Shown piece by piece: positions 1 through 12,673 of a stretch of 64,000 bases of DNA; position 1 is the stretch's first letter, and each line of letters opens with the position of its first letter. Under the pieces are notes generated by a model. It made no database searches, was not told the origin of the DNA, and saw only the letters and a list, made by a program, of their open reading frames with translations. The translations under genes and the position numbers were made by a program. This stretch comes from Harmothoe impar. Lineage: Eukaryota; Annelida; Polychaeta; Phyllodocida; Polynoidae. The DNA lies in NCBI GenBank assembly GCA_947462335.1, contig OX381708.1:45945377-46009376 (forward strand), in the 5' to 3' direction.

Positions 1-3000
1 GTGAATAGCAGGTTGCTAGACACGTGGACCTGTAGCCACTTCTGCAAGGGGGCAAGTTTTTGAAGGGCATCACATTTTGATAAGCTTGGCCCAGTACTGC
101 GAGGCGGGAGCGTGAAATGGTAGCTAGGGGAGTGTAAAATTCCCGGCGGCCGCCATATTGTGATCTATCGGCGGGACCCGGATGGGGTCACGCTGATCCC
201 GGCAGGTCCTCCTCTGAATGAATAATAAAAACCAGCGTGCTGTTAAAGGTGTGTGCAGATTGCTATCTGGCAGGGTGGGCAGGGGGCCTGAAGGCTGAAG
301 AGCTGAGGTATGGAGAGGAAGAGGAGGTAACCTTCGTCCAATCCCATAGATGCTGCTATAGGAATAGTAAACTGTATATATCGACCCTGCGTTGTAGCTC
401 AGTGTTGAGAAGCAAGATGCTGTCCACAATAAAGTAGGGACTTTTTGAAACATAGCAAAATTGGTCAATCAATTAATGTAAAGGTTTATTTTCATGATAC
501 CAGACGATGACCTCGGATCCATGAGTAAAATGAGAAACTGCGAGTTAAATCCCGGGCCGTCGTATTTAAGGATGAATACCTGTCATGCCTGCACTTCGAC
601 TTCTATGCCTTTAAGAAGAATTCCCCTGTTTACGTTGTATACAGACATGAATAGGAATCTACATGTATAATATAGGCACCACGATTATTAATACATGACC
701 CCCCCCCCCTTTCCCATGGTGCTCAAATACACTCATCACTGCATGTATGACTTGTTTTGTAACATTACACAACTCACTAGGGGTTTCTCTAACCCTCTGA
801 TATAGACAAAACTTGATAAAGTGAGGTACATGTATAATGTATGTTAGCATGTGCCTAGATGGCTGTGGATGCAGGATAGCTGCTGGGAGAGGAGGGTGAT
901 GGTGGGGACTCGGCCCTAGACGGTCATTTCAGTGGCTGGTCATGGTCGGCTGGACATTGATGCCAGGACCTGGTGAGGACATGCCGCCAGCCCCCGCACC
1001 CAGACCCATGTGAATCATACACAGGTCGACCATGACGACGTGGGGCACCGCGAATTAGGGGAGCATGCCCCGTCAGCATTATGTATAAACAAATTATGGT
1101 AAATTATGGTAAGATTGGCATGGAAATAAGACATGCGTTAGGTAAGCAGGACCTCCTTATATATAGAGACAGGAGGTTTGAGGCCAGAGCATTTGTCCAG
1201 CACAGTGCTTGCCATTGTAAACCATGGATGTGTTGCAATCGTGCCTGGTATCCGTGCATACACTAACATAGAAATACCAAGCATGACATTTTGAGGCAAA
1301 TCATATCCAGGATACTATAGTTTCCTCAGTTGCTGAATCATCATAGAATAAGCAACGTTTTTATACCAGTTCATGAGAGTGATCATACTCCGACAGTAAT
1401 ATTTCCTGACAGAATAAATTCCAGCGTACCGGAAGTGAGTCTTCACGGCAAATGCCATGAAATATTTAAAAAGAGCAGCTGGCTTAGACTAAAGTGGCAT
1501 TTACCCGTAAGTCTAAATTGACCTCCACACTAAGGCAAAGGTTGTCTATACTATAGGTTGCCAAAGCTGGTGGGACTTTGCTTTCGAACAGTTAATCTTG
1601 TTCTTATATTCGTTCTGAACTATGTGATTTCTGGGTATCTCTTAGAAATAGATAATGACTTTGTATCAATGACTATGATACTCCTCACATGACCACATAC
1701 AGTGATATGCACCTAGGAAATCACAAATGGTGCCATCTCATGCTGATCTCTAACGACAGCAACCCTTATTCTGGATTGCCATTTTGGAACAACTCTTACA
1801 AGGATTTATCCTAGATGAAGACCTAAAGCCCATTCACTTCCTCCACTTTTTAGTTGTCCTGTTTGCTAATTTAGGAGGTGCTGTATTCAGGAGGGGGTGT
1901 GCTTACTAGGAATGTCAGGTAGGACAGTGGTAGGCAGTGTTCTGGGTAGGCAGGTCGGCGTGACTGTTAGACGTTGGACAGGGATTGTCAGCTCCATGTA
2001 GGTTCTGTGTTCTGGTCATGTTTGTTCAGCAAATGACAAGAAGCACGCATGTTTTTTTGTTATGTATTTATATATGTGTGTGCGTAGTGGTGGCATTCCT
2101 ATGGTATTAGGGTTTACATATGTATACTTATTTATTGTCATGCCATAATTGACTTCTGTATCAAAAGTATTAATAGAGGATGTATTCAATTAGATAAGCT
2201 ACCGTATACTTTATGTTACATTATGATATATACTGCCTGCCAAATCCTATGTTATTTGAATTATGTATACCTCAGTCGCTCTTCCATTTGATACATTTTC
2301 CTTTCCCAAATACACGTAAATTCTATAGGGATAAGGCTTTCAGATTGCCATGTGCTATTCAGAATGTGCGTCCTAGGCTTATGGCCTATACAATGATGGC
2401 ACAGATTAGAGGAGAATAGCTTTAATAGAACGCCATCACATGGGAACTGTATATCATGGTCGGGTTCTATCTTTAGGCAACATGTATATGGATGCACTGA
2501 TCCGTTTACAGTTGCATTTAACGCTAACTGAGGAAAAAAGAAACAGGACAACACACCAACAATGGTGAGAAACTGTAATCCAGACGTAGCCACGGTACAC
2601 ATACAATGTCTATCAAGCGTAACAACAATAAAAAGGGGCTCAGACAACAGTCACAAACGGCCCTTTGTTGGAGGCTAAATATTGCATTTGGATCTTTTTT
2701 ACCCACCTGTTCACCACCGAGCCCACCTGCACCAGTGGGGAGGTATGGAGATGAGGTGAATCCGGCCAGGTGTAAATAGCCCAATGATGTCAGGTGTGGG
2801 CCTAATTCTCAGTCACCTTCAGGCCACCCTTGGATGACCTCCACCTGACCTCTGGTGACGTTCAGGGTCAAGTAGGGCGGGGCAGAATGTGACGCCTCTG
2901 ATCTTTGTCAATTTGCATGAATTCTAACTGGAGATAGGAAGGGAGCTGGGCGTGGCAGATAACCCTGAAATAGCTACCAGGAGAATGGGCGTGAAACTAG

Positions 3001-3980
3001 GTAGATTGTTAGGTTTTGTCTCTAGCCTTAGGCAGTCTAAAAGTCACATTTTCACTTGACGCAGCCATCTCAAAAACAGTGTTATGAATAAGATTGATGT
3101 AAAGAACAAGGCAATTGGTGTCACATTTAAAATAGAAAGTAGAAAGAGTCAGCCGGTTAACAGTTACGCTCCCACCCTGAGTGTTTGAAATCACGTCTGT
3201 TCGAAGTGTATACGACGTCAGAGCACCCACATGCAGAGATCAACGTGCCCTAAAACATGCAAATCCTTTTTTAAATTTCTAACATAGTTACAACATTAAT
3301 AGCAACTCATTATCTGCATTGCATAAAATCACTGTTAAGAAGTCTACTCCAAAAAAAGAATTGCATTCCTCATCGCCAGGTGCGTCAGACAAAAACATTT
3401 AGATTTTCCGATGAAGAAAATCATCATTAAATGTCCAAAGGTGGCCATGTTTGGGTTCAAATTAAAGCTAATGGTGCCAGAAATGCTCATTTTTAAATCA
3501 AATTACATCTGTTTAAAAACCTCCTCGTCATATTTTACATGACTTGGTAATGGGAAAACTGTCGGAGTGGACTAACAGTTCTCGGTTTAATTAGGGTATA
3601 TATATACATTCGTATTATATATAGAGAAGGGTTTGGTTGGTAAATACACTCTACATATATATGTAGCCTCACGATATCATGAGCAGCGGAGAAGAGGTAT
3701 AATGTTACTTTTGTTTACCAGCATGCATTCAAATACCATACCCAACCTGACTAAGAACCTGGCTGCATGGTATATCGAGTAGTTACGTGACCAACCCGTA
3801 AGGGTATTGATAGGGTGCACATTGCTGCAGCAGTTGGATATTGACGGGTGTGGGTGAATGTACAGGAGGAGGGCCATGTGCCACAGACCACCTGCCAGGA
3901 GGCTGTAGTACCCACATATGGTATACCTGACCGAGCCCTAGACACACACCGTATCGGTTAGTACATAGCCCTGGATGTAT
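1..3980. other. Non-coding or unresolved stretch
   Basis: I see no convincing exon here. There are short homopolymers (C-run near 700) and AT-rich stretches. Two weak minus-strand exon-like segments (about 1908-1967 and 2703-2722) have acceptor and donor dinucleotides, but they are too short or open in more than one frame. Introns of the minus-strand gene(s) further right may extend into this part. Confidence 0.4.
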
Positions 3981-4143
3981 GGGGACGTACACAAATGACG
4001 ACACCTATTTTGGGACCTTTTTCAATAGCCCTCACCCCTGTCACTATTTCGAGTAAATCGGCCTCGGTAAATGTTTAACACTAAACTCCGCCAACCCCCT
4101 TCCCCCAACTCATTAACCTGTCACGTCATTTGTGAACGTTCCC
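3981..4143. mobile_element. MITE, GGGGACGT...ACGTTCCC family, copy 1
   Basis: The ends form an imperfect inverted repeat of about 24 bp: GGGGACGTACACAAATGACG at the left and the complement of CGTCATTTGTGAACGTTCCC at the right. The inside begins CACCTATTTTGGGAC and has no ORF. Related copies lie at about 16018-16180, 39427-39607 and 46392-46497, so this is a dispersed family. Size and lack of coding capacity fit a MITE. The target duplication is unclear, so no superfamily is assigned. Confidence 0.65.
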
Positions 4144-4210
4144 TACAGGTAACACAGTGCAGTGAAATGGTTGCTTGTTCATCAAGGGATGTCTCTAGTA
4201 GGTAACATAC

Positions 4211-4229
4211 CTATTGGTGCCTCCATGTA
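4211..4229 (-). CDS. Possible 19 bp micro-exon (YMEAPI)
   Basis: On the minus strand a pyrimidine-rich tract ending CTCTGCATACAG is followed by 19 bases and a strong donor (CCAATAG|GTATGTTAC). In phase 0 it reads Y-M-E-A-P-I. Micro-exons of this size occur in animal genes, and this stretch could be a cytoplasmic piece of the minus-strand gene mapped to the right. Such a short match can arise by chance. Confidence 0.2.
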
Positions 4230-4594
4230 CTGTATGCAGAGGAATCGGGAATGCATCTAGCTTAAGTTATAGAGACTGAAACATGTATATCGATATACTT
4301 TAAAAGATCTCATGATTGTGATCATTCGGATGGACAGATTGTAAATGTTCTGTAATTAGAGTAACCTATAGTCAAACTACTGTTGGTAGCTATTGAGTTC
4401 TATACGACAGAAATCCCTGGTATGAATCCCAATAGAAGTTCTATTACATTTTACTTAGGGATGCCCCAGGGACAGTCTCTCTGTTGAGCTACTCTATCTT
4501 TCTATAGGCTGTGTATGAGCACCTCCCGATCCCCGTGGGCTGACCTACATGTACCGAGTAGCTCGGAGCAGCTCGCGTGACGGGACTACCTCAC

Positions 4595-4626
4595 CTGTCA
4601 GGACACCACCTTCACTGAGCACTCGG
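4595..4626 (-). CDS. Possible short exon after a poly-C acceptor
   Basis: On the minus strand a run of about 18 C residues ending in CAG is followed by 32 bases and a good donor (CTGACAG|GTGAGG). Only one frame is open, reading R-V-L-S-E-G-G-V-L-T (phase 2 in, phase 1 out). The acceptor may only reflect the poly-G microsatellite on the plus strand. No family is recognised. Confidence 0.2.
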
Positions 4627-4627
4627 C

Positions 4628-4643
4628 TGGGGGGGGGGGGGGG
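4628..4643. repeat. Poly-G run
   Basis: About 16 consecutive G residues. On the minus strand it forms a poly-C tract just upstream of a possible splice acceptor. Confidence 0.9.
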
Positions 4644-5765
4644 TACTCAGAATGGGAATATGTACCAACTTACCAATCGTACATCGTATACCATGACACA
4701 GAGGAACTAGCTGCATGAGGAGGGCAACCCGTCGAAGAAGGAGGAAAGGGAGGAGGCTGTCAATAATGATAGTAGGATTTAAAATCTGGGGCTGTCAATA
4801 AATCAAAAGTAGGCCCCCTACAGAATCGGGGGCTGTCACAATTGATGGAGAAACAAAGGGACATTAACATTTCATGCATTAATAACTTGAGTTATCAATC
4901 ATAAAAGTGCTCAAGTTATAGAAGAGGGCTCCTAACGGGAGGCTGTTACCTGGATTCTTGGAATAAAGCGAACTGTAAAAACAATCTAACTTTTCAGAGG
5001 GTTGTCACATGGCAAAGAAGAGTAAGGGCTGTTGGTAGCTAGCATCATAGTAGGAGTGCCCCCCCCCCCCCCGCTGCCCAGATCTGCAGATTCTGTCTGC
5101 TGCAATGACTCATGGTACAGGAGGAACCCCCCTCCCTCCAGCGCCAAATGAGAGGCATTTTATGAGCGGCGTTTGGCACGTGTAAAAAGGAGGTCCAGAG
5201 ATAAATAATTATTAACCTGCAAGCGATATCAGCCATCGTGGTTGTTTTATGGCATGCTACGCTAGTGGTTTATGAGCTGTTCATCTTGGGTTGAGATAAT
5301 ATCATGGAGATTGATCGCGGTGTCATAATAGTTTGCCGCGCGCCTCAATGCGGTCTTTATGCCTGGAGGAAACAGTAGCCAATCTACCACTATTAGAGGC
5401 TTCTTGTTTATGTGTTGGTATGACAAACGCTGCATTGGCTATTAGTCGGCACGAGCTTATACATGGCAGGTGGTATACGGTTCGACTGTTATGGGTGAAG
5501 CCTAAAGGTTGCCTGCCATTTGGGGTTTGCAAGTAGTATATGGAAACTGGTCACTTATCCGGGTTTCTTGTGGTCGTGTGTATTAAAAGTGGTCAGGGTT
5601 GGGCGGAAATCAAGACACGTCATGCATTTTTCCAATTGCATTTACATGAGATTATCCCCCCTGCTGATGATATCGATATTAAAAGTCTGATGTGACTGCG
5701 GTTGATGACAGGAATATTAATACATTGAAGACCTGCACGGGAGCTGTGGAGTTGGTTAGAGCAGA

Positions 5766-5796
5766 GAGATAGAGAGAACTTCTCTCTATCTCTCTG
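5766..5796. repeat. Perfect short hairpin with GA/CT arms
   Basis: AGAGAGATAGAGAGAA is followed after one base by its reverse complement. The hairpin is bracketed by two copies of GGTTAGAGCA, so a local duplication-inversion is likely. Confidence 0.8.
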
Positions 5797-6719
5797 GTTA
5801 GAGCAAGTACAGAACTTTTAGCGTGTAGGAATGTGGAGTTGTGGTGGGGGAAGTGTCCGATTGGGAATCCCAAAGTAGAAGCATTGCAGCCTGACTGCAC
5901 TCAGGGTCAGATGTCTGGTTCGTGTCTGCACCCGAGTGCTACCGTCTCACCGCCACCTCAACAATGCTGACAATCTCGGAGCCATCCATGTGGCTTTCAG
6001 CTGCTTTCCTCTTTCCATCCATCCAGCCTGGCTTCTTCATAAGCGAATTACATTAATCAATATAATGACTATCTAGAGAATCTTCGCTATTCGGTCCGAA
6101 CGACAACCATGTCTTGGTAATTGGTCAAATATAAACCCCACTGCACTCTCTGCCATGTTCTAAATTACTCATCATATTCGGATATTCATCATAACTGAAG
6201 GCCAACTTTCTCTTTCTGTACCCCAAGAACTCTTTTCCGCACTTGTCAGTCGGACAACAGTATTCATGAGTGTTTTTCTTTTTTTTTGGGGGGGGGGGGA
6301 GGAGTGGGTCGCCGGAATACACACTAGGGAGGCTTCGAGTAGCTCCGTCTTAAGGATTCCTCCTCCTGGCCATATTGATTCCTCATCTACTAGCTCTCTG
6401 CGTCTGGGTCTCTGCCCAAACAGCTGCTACTGATAGTCGAGTTCTACGCAAAGAAATAAGTACGTTTTGAAGGATGTGGATGCGAGCTGTGTTGACATGA
6501 GGAAGGCTGTTCTATCTTGGGCCCTTCCCGTCCTTGGTGCAAACAACAGCATAGCTCCAATGCTTCCTGAGACAAGGTTTGGACATGTATATCGCCCCTC
6601 CCTACCCCTTCCTACCCCACCCTACCCCACCCTACCCCACCAGAATTCCTGTATGTATTGCTAAAGTACACCAGTTGAGTAGAAATGTCATATTTTCACC
6701 CCCCCTCTCCTCCATTTGA

Positions 6720-6905
6720 GAGAGAGAGTGGCAGTATTTTGTCTCGCTGTCTGTTTTCCTGCCTGTCTCCCTTTCTTTGTACTTCTTTCCCTCTCTCTCT
6801 CGGGTCCCTCCCCTTCTCTCTCTCACACACACTCTCTCTCTCTCTCCATCTGCCTCTGTCTCGCTGTTTCTGTCTCTCCCTCTGCCTCTCCCTCTCCTTC
6901 TCCTT
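6720..6905. repeat. Pyrimidine-rich simple repeat (TCTC/CTCT)
   Basis: An imperfect (CT)n-type tract with interspersed G. Open frames on both strands here are low-complexity artefacts. Confidence 0.85.
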
Positions 6906-6962
6906 GTGCTAATGTGTACTCCATACAGCTGGTACATTTAGATAGTTATTGATGTTTTGTAA

Positions 6963-7131
6963 TGACGTGACTACTTGCAATGCTGACACAAGGCGCCTTT
7001 GTACTGACGTGAGTGACGTCACGATCGGAATGTGACAATGACATGTGGGTTTTGGCCTCTGCTGCACACTCTGACCTAGCGGCGCACTGTTGGACATTTG
7101 TACCAACAATGTGTCACTTTCACTGACGTCA
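6963..7131. promoter_or_regulatory. Cluster of CRE (TGACGTCA) sites
   Basis: Perfect palindromic CREs occur at 7014-7021 and 7124-7131, with half-site variants TGACGTGA at 6963 and 7005. A third perfect CRE lies at 7572-7579. CREs bind CREB/ATF bZIP factors. No start site or coding exon is visible next to them, so an enhancer or distal promoter role is inference. Confidence 0.35.
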
Positions 7132-7217
7132 CTAAGTTCAGAGGCACTATGTGAAATGAGCTTTAAACGTTGCGGTATAGTAGTTTATGTGAAATATCAC
7201 CTAAAGACGTGACTTAC

Positions 7218-7323
7218 CCAGTGGGTACAGAACATTGAATTAACATAGAAAACTGTTTGTCAGTGCTGGTTCAATGTTGATTCAACATTGATTCAATGTT
7301 GAACTGAGTTTTGCGCCCACTGG
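7218..7323. mobile_element. Short inverted-repeat element (CCAGTGGG...CCCACTGG)
   Basis: The ends are perfect 8 bp inverted repeats. The inside has alternating TTCAATGTTG and its complement, which form nested palindromes. Repeats with CCCAGTGGG ends and ATTCAA/TTGAAT cores are common in aquatic animal genomes, which supports a dispersed non-autonomous element. No clear target duplication was seen. Confidence 0.55.
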
Positions 7324-8051
7324 ATAAAAGGGGCAGGCTTTGTGTGCCTGTGGGGTGATGTCATAAGTGATGGAGATGTGAATTATGGGCTGTGTGGGGG
7401 ATCTGGTAAATGTTGTACTCACCCTGCTGCCACATCCTACAACTAAATGACCCGCTTGAAAACGGTACTTTCGATTTCCACAACAGTTGACAACAGGTGT
7501 AAGCTACACACATCATATCCCATATCCCCTATATACCACAGACCTACATGGAGGCCCATGCCTTCTAGACATGACGTCAATAAGCAAACCACAATACACA
7601 ATGTATACCCAAGTATACAGTCGTCCTCTGACACGTGTAATACCCACACACTTATCATATGGTTAAATAATCACATCAAATCGTGTTCCACTTTGTATCT
7701 ATTTATATAAACATTTGTGGCAGAGCAAGGAAACCGGAAAAGGTGGATATAAATAATACAAATGAGTAATACTATAAACAGTCTGTGGTTGAAATGAAAA
7801 TAGAGTACAGAGAATCATAGCATAGAAGTATGTATGTATATATACTATATATAGTGACGTAGGCGTAAATCTGTCTGGACTTAAAGCTGTGGTTTGTTGA
7901 CTAACAGTGGCACCACGTGCAGTCACCCCCACCCACCCCATAATTCCCAAGCCCACCATACTATACTATAGTCACTATAGTGGGCAGACTCAATATCTCA
8001 TTACCTGGTGTACTTGTAGTAGGTAGCTACACCCCCACAATGTATGTATAC

Positions 8052-8131
8052 ATGCAAACGGTGCACGACCCGGATGTATAGGGTCACTGGGTGCCTTCTG
8101 ACACCGGAAGTATTTACAAACATGTATTTAC
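8052..8131 (-). CDS. Internal coding exon, lectin-like (F-type) C-terminal fragment?
   Basis: The acceptor tract ends CTCCTATGCCACAG and the donor is CAT|GTATAC. The exon starts with two bases (phase 1) and reads K-Y-M-F-V-N-T-S-G-V-R-R-H-P-V-T-L-Y-I-R, then V-V-H-R-L-H. It joins in phase to the exon at 9496-9558, where G|GT forms a glycine. The joined G-K-Y-M-F-V ... V-T-L-Y-I-R-V-V resembles the last strands of F-type lectin/discoidin-like galactose-binding folds (usually G-R-Y-V-x-V ... L-T-L-C-E-V). That family call is inference from pattern only. If the donor is not used, the frame runs on to a stop after 16 more codons. Confidence 0.45.
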
Positions 8132-9495
8132 CTGTGGCATAGGAGATATATGTTAAGGTAGTCGAATTTAAAAATGAAATATTGCTTTTGAACAAACTAA
8201 TGCGGTCGTGAAGTTATTGAAATCATTTCATTCGGATTGACATGTCCCCTATCTATTGGGCGAAGCATCAGCACTTTCTCTTCTGAATCCTGGAAATAAT
8301 ATTGAGACTATACATCTTATAACTACAAAATAATCATTGCATCTCGCAGTAGTATCATGCTGACGTCTGTATAATATGGCCATTTTGTAGATAATAACAT
8401 ATACATGTATCAGCTGTGTATGTGATAAAATTATAAAAACCAGTTTGCATTGAAAATAATATCAGCTCATATGGAATCAGTCCTCTCCATAACACTTCCT
8501 GGTTGCATTTTTATATTACCACGAACTATAGGTAACGCTAGAGGGGTATATCTAGGCGTCATAACAGGCCGGAAATCTGGAAAAGGGTGATAGGTCTGAG
8601 AGGAGATAGCAGTAGATGGTCTGAAACTACTCTGTCATGAAGCTGTATTTACAGACCTTACTATCACATCATAGCAGCTCTGTTATCTGTGGCAGGCAGT
8701 ATAGGGCTTAGTCCACCCACACAATTGAATTAAATGATAGGGTGAGCGGGAGGAGAATGCTGATATCCCATAGTAATGTATCTGAAAGTGGATACATATA
8801 AAACGGAGGCTGCACTGTAGGAAATACTTGTAATAGGCTTCTGAATCGGCCTGTTAGTGGATCTGTCTATTTTGTTGTTTATTTTGACAGTGCATGCAGC
8901 AGGGTCTCAGGTACGCTTCTATCTCAAGTACGGGGCATGTATTTATTTATCTCAATATAGAATTGATCAATTAATTGGTAGTTATTGGACCTTCTATCAT
9001 TGCAATTAAGTAAATTAACATAACTCGCTCGTCCTCCACCTAGCGGCATCGGCGGGAACTGAGGTAGGCAGACGACAATTATTACCTGCCAGAGGTGACT
9101 CACTGAGGTGTGTTCTAGGCCGCACCTCTTCCCAGGCCCACCCTCAAGGTCCCAGACCCCCTCCCTCCCCACCCTAGGAAACTATGTGAGTGTTAAACCC
9201 CCACCTCCCCTATAAAGGCCCAGGGCATCGGTTCTCACTCACTTCCAAATGCTACTGGAGAGGCAGTAATAATTGGGTCTTAAAACGGGCAACCTAGCTC
9301 GGTGTAGACTGTTTGAGGGATCCAGAATTCCGGACTTGTTATTATCAAAACCCTTAGGGAACAGAATTTCCAAGGTGTATCTTGAAATTATATCTTGAAT
9401 GATGTAGTCCAATTGCACAGCATCCTAAATATACAACCTACACATTGAATGTTCATTGAGCATGGATGGTTCCCTCACTATCTATAAATGCTTAC

Positions 9496-9558
9496 CAATT
9501 AAAGAGCTAGATTGGCAAATGAACTGAACGGTGTTTTGGTCCGGCTCCAATGGGTACT
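9496..9558 (-). CDS. Internal coding exon upstream of the lectin-like exon
   Basis: The 63 bp exon has symmetric phase (1 in, 1 out) and donor AATTG|GTAAGC. The single open frame includes E-P-D-Q-N-T-V-Q-F-I-C-Q-S-S-S-L-I, ending in a split glycine codon. The next exon at 8052-8131 completes that codon (G|GT). The phase match and protein-like composition support a real exon. The acceptor (CTTGATAG) has a poor pyrimidine tract. The previous exon was not found: the phase 0 end of the 12674-12771 exon does not fit, so at least one exon between is missing. Confidence 0.45.
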
Positions 9559-10025
9559 CTATCAAGGATTCTATATGACTCTTTACTCTATGGCTATATG
9601 AGACAGGTAGACCCCCCGACCCGAGTCACACTTGCCCTCTTCCTCCCAATAGTGTACAGTAATGGCCATCGATATCCATTCCTCAATGCTGCATCAGTAG
9701 CTAATAATTATGGTCTTCACCACTAATACTATATTAACACCACTAGCTGTCAGCCGGGAAAAGCAGATATTAACTATTTAGCAGAATTTAATTAAAATGG
9801 TATCGTGTTAAATGTGTGTGAAACACATGCATTTTTGTGGCTTGATTGCTATGCTTTGTGAGTGGTCTCAACATAACCGTTCCTCTGCCAGTTAATGTCA
9901 ATTGGAATGTTTACTACGTACTTCTTATAACAGTCCCTCCAGTCAGAATAATTACTGAATACTTTATACTCTCAGACCCAGGCGGGAGTCACGTTTTGGA
10001 ATGTGTTGATTACCTGGTACTCCCA

Positions 10026-10168
10026 TGGCTCCCTCCCTCCCTCCCCTCCCTCCCTCCCTCCCTCCCTCCCTCCCTCCCTCCCTCCCTCCCTCCCTCCCTC
10101 CCTCCCTCCCTCCCTCCCTCCCTCCCTCCCCTCCTCCCTCCCTCCCCTCCTCCTTCCCCCTCCCCCCC
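10026..10168. repeat. (CCCT)n microsatellite
   Basis: About 140 bp of CCCT/CTCC tetranucleotides with a few single-base interruptions. On the minus strand it is a (GGGA)n G-rich tract that could form G-quadruplexes. The open frames here (poly G-R-E or P-S-L) are repeat translations. Confidence 0.95.
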
Positions 10169-11015
10169 CCACGTTGACATAGGCTCCTGCATATGTTTCT
10201 ATGAATCCTTGATGACATAGAAGGGGGCGTCTCACCTGGGCCCCGGACACCACACTGCATCACTCTCCCAGCAGAGACTTGGATTCATTGGGACATTATG
10301 CCATGCCATGCTCCATCCCAAACAGCCCGGGGTCCTAGCCGGGTCCTAGATACCAAGCACAATCTTGGCTTGGACTGACTTAACACCATTTTAGGACACT
10401 AACTAGGGCCGTGAGCATCACACACAAGGAAGAAAAACAAGATGATTAATACATGAAGTAAAATAGAAAAGTTGGCATTGGTTATCTAATGTATATAGGT
10501 GCTATGAAGAATTCACCCAGTCTACGTGTCCAGTGGTACCTGTCTCCAGTAGGAATATACCTGATGATAGAGAGGCTCCCACGGTATCCACCATGTTTAT
10601 TTACCCACCTATCCCCACCTGCCCTACCCCTTACTCTAACGGATGGCACACCTATACGGAACACCCCCTTAACAACACTGCATACATTTAGAGCATGTAG
10701 GTATTCCAGTTATTCTACCAAGAACAGAAAAACAACATCCAGGGGGCATTTTAATGTTCATGTGGTTTCCAAGAATTATTTTGGTCAGGTACACTCTGTG
10801 AGCGAGTCAGGTTATGGAAGTGTTTTATCCGAGTGCTAAACGTGCTCTTCAGTCTATCTCAATAGTGTGTGACTACATAATTATGTTTGGACGTGTTTAT
10901 CCTGGTTCAAGGTGGGGGTCAAACTCAAAGACGCAATTGCCGTAATGTCAAATCCTTACCCTTTATCTTACCGTGCCCCAATATAAAGTTTACACCCTAT
11001 ATGACATGTACATAG

Positions 11016-11366
11016 CAGGCCCGTAACTAGGGGGGGGTCGTCGGTTCGAACGAACCCCCCCCCCCCCCCACAGCCCTAATGGGCCAAAATAGTTCCACCC
11101 TAGCTGACCTGAAAGTGGAGATAATAAGCTCCATGCCAATTTTCGCGGCTTGTAAATCAGATAATTATTAAGGTCCCTGGAGACGAAACTGTAAAAACAT
11201 GGTAAATTTTTTAATATGGCTCATTCAAATTATAGTTTTGAGTACAAATCAAGTCATTATTTGCATATTTTTAAATGAAAAAGCAGTAAGTTCCACCGTT
11301 GAATTAATCTGGTTCCACCTTATCAAAAAACGAACCACCCCACGAAGAGGGCTAGTTACGGGCCTG
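11016..11366. mobile_element. MITE with CAGGCCCGTAACTAG ends
   Basis: The 351 bp element has 15 bp terminal inverted repeats (CAGGCCCGTAACTAG at the left, its complement at the right). CATAG directly flanks both ends (11011-11015 and 11367-11371), giving a 5 bp target duplication. There is no coding capacity. The superfamily is not clear from a 5 bp duplication alone. Confidence 0.75.
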
Positions 11367-12673
11367 CATAGCAACTGTACATCAAAATAATAGTAGTGAT
11401 AGGAATTCACGAGGGTGAAAATGTAATCAGATGCAGGTACAAAGGGAGGGGTGCCCCTATTTGTTCATTTAGGAAAACCTTTTAAAATATGTTTTTCCTT
11501 CTGATCATATCACAAAGTCTGTGACTTTGCGTTGTAGAGGTTTTCCGAACACCAGTGTCTACTGGATCTATACCCCTTTAAAATGCCTGGGTCCTCCCGG
11601 ATCCATGATATAAAATGTCTGTATGGCCATCATTAGTGTTAGGCTAATAGCTATGGCATACTCCTCACATTCTGCACAAAGTCCCATGGCCTGTGTGATC
11701 TAAGGCCCCACTGCTGGGTGGGTATTTGTCTCTGAACAGGCAGTGTCTACGGGGACTCCTGATGCACGTTGATTTATCTCATAGCCTGACTATGATATTT
11801 TAGCACGCCCAAGCAGGTATAATAAAATGTGAAATACGATACCCCCATAAGTGCTTTTTGATATTGTTGTGCCCTTGTCTTTTTTTATTACTTTTTTCAT
11901 TCGACATCCTGTTATGTTATCCTTAGTATTAAAGCAAGTCGATCATGTCGGTACGTGCATAGTTCTGACAAAACAAGTCCATACCTATTTATATTATACT
12001 ACACAAGGAATTCCAACAGTGTTTCTCTCAATTGTATGTACGCCTTGAAGACCACGTGAGAATTCTCTGTTTTCCCCAAGAAAAACATCGTCACAGTTGA
12101 GCCCCCTCCCTTCAAAACCACATTGTGTGCCTCTATTGGTTCAATAGGCAGTTCAAGAGGAATTATTTCTTAAAGCAGGAAATTCGCCTTAAAACCATAC
12201 AAACCCCCATATGCCCGCACCCCTGCTCCCTCTGTAGCAAAATGAAGTGGAGTGGATTTGAAGATGAAAGCAAGGGAAACAAGGTTAAATATTTATTCAA
12301 TTCTTGAGAGCATTTCAGTCAATTGATTCCTGTGGACAAAGTGGTCAATGCATGGAGGTCTTATGCTGCATTATAATGGCACACCCAGGTTGGCTTAAAC
12401 CCCCACCCACCCTATATAACAGTTTGAGTGCCTGTCTTGGTTCCACTCCAACTGGTACTGTAGGGGTACCAACATGTGGGTCTTTAACAATGGATCGTGT
12501 TAAGCTCGGTGTGACTGATTCTAAACCCCTGCTTCAGTACGTCCAGGGGGCCTGGGGCGATGACCACCTACAGAGAGGGCTGCTAACCTGGTGACCCCAG
12601 GGACTGTGTCACCTGCTAAGGACACATGTATGCTACCATCTGTAGAGGATAAGGTGAAGGGTGAATGACTTAC

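Noticed and set aside
8924..9172. Minus-strand exon-like frame ending at donor CTGGCAG|GTAATA
   Set aside because: The donor is good but acceptors with the needed phase run into a stop; no in-phase partner.
9964..10263. Gly/Arg/Glu-rich ORFs on the minus strand
   Set aside because: They are translations of the CCCT microsatellite.
10482..10664. Minus-strand frame with G-Y-R-G-S-L-S-I-I-R-Y-I-P
   Set aside because: It looks protein-like but has no pyrimidine-tract acceptor and no in-phase neighbour.
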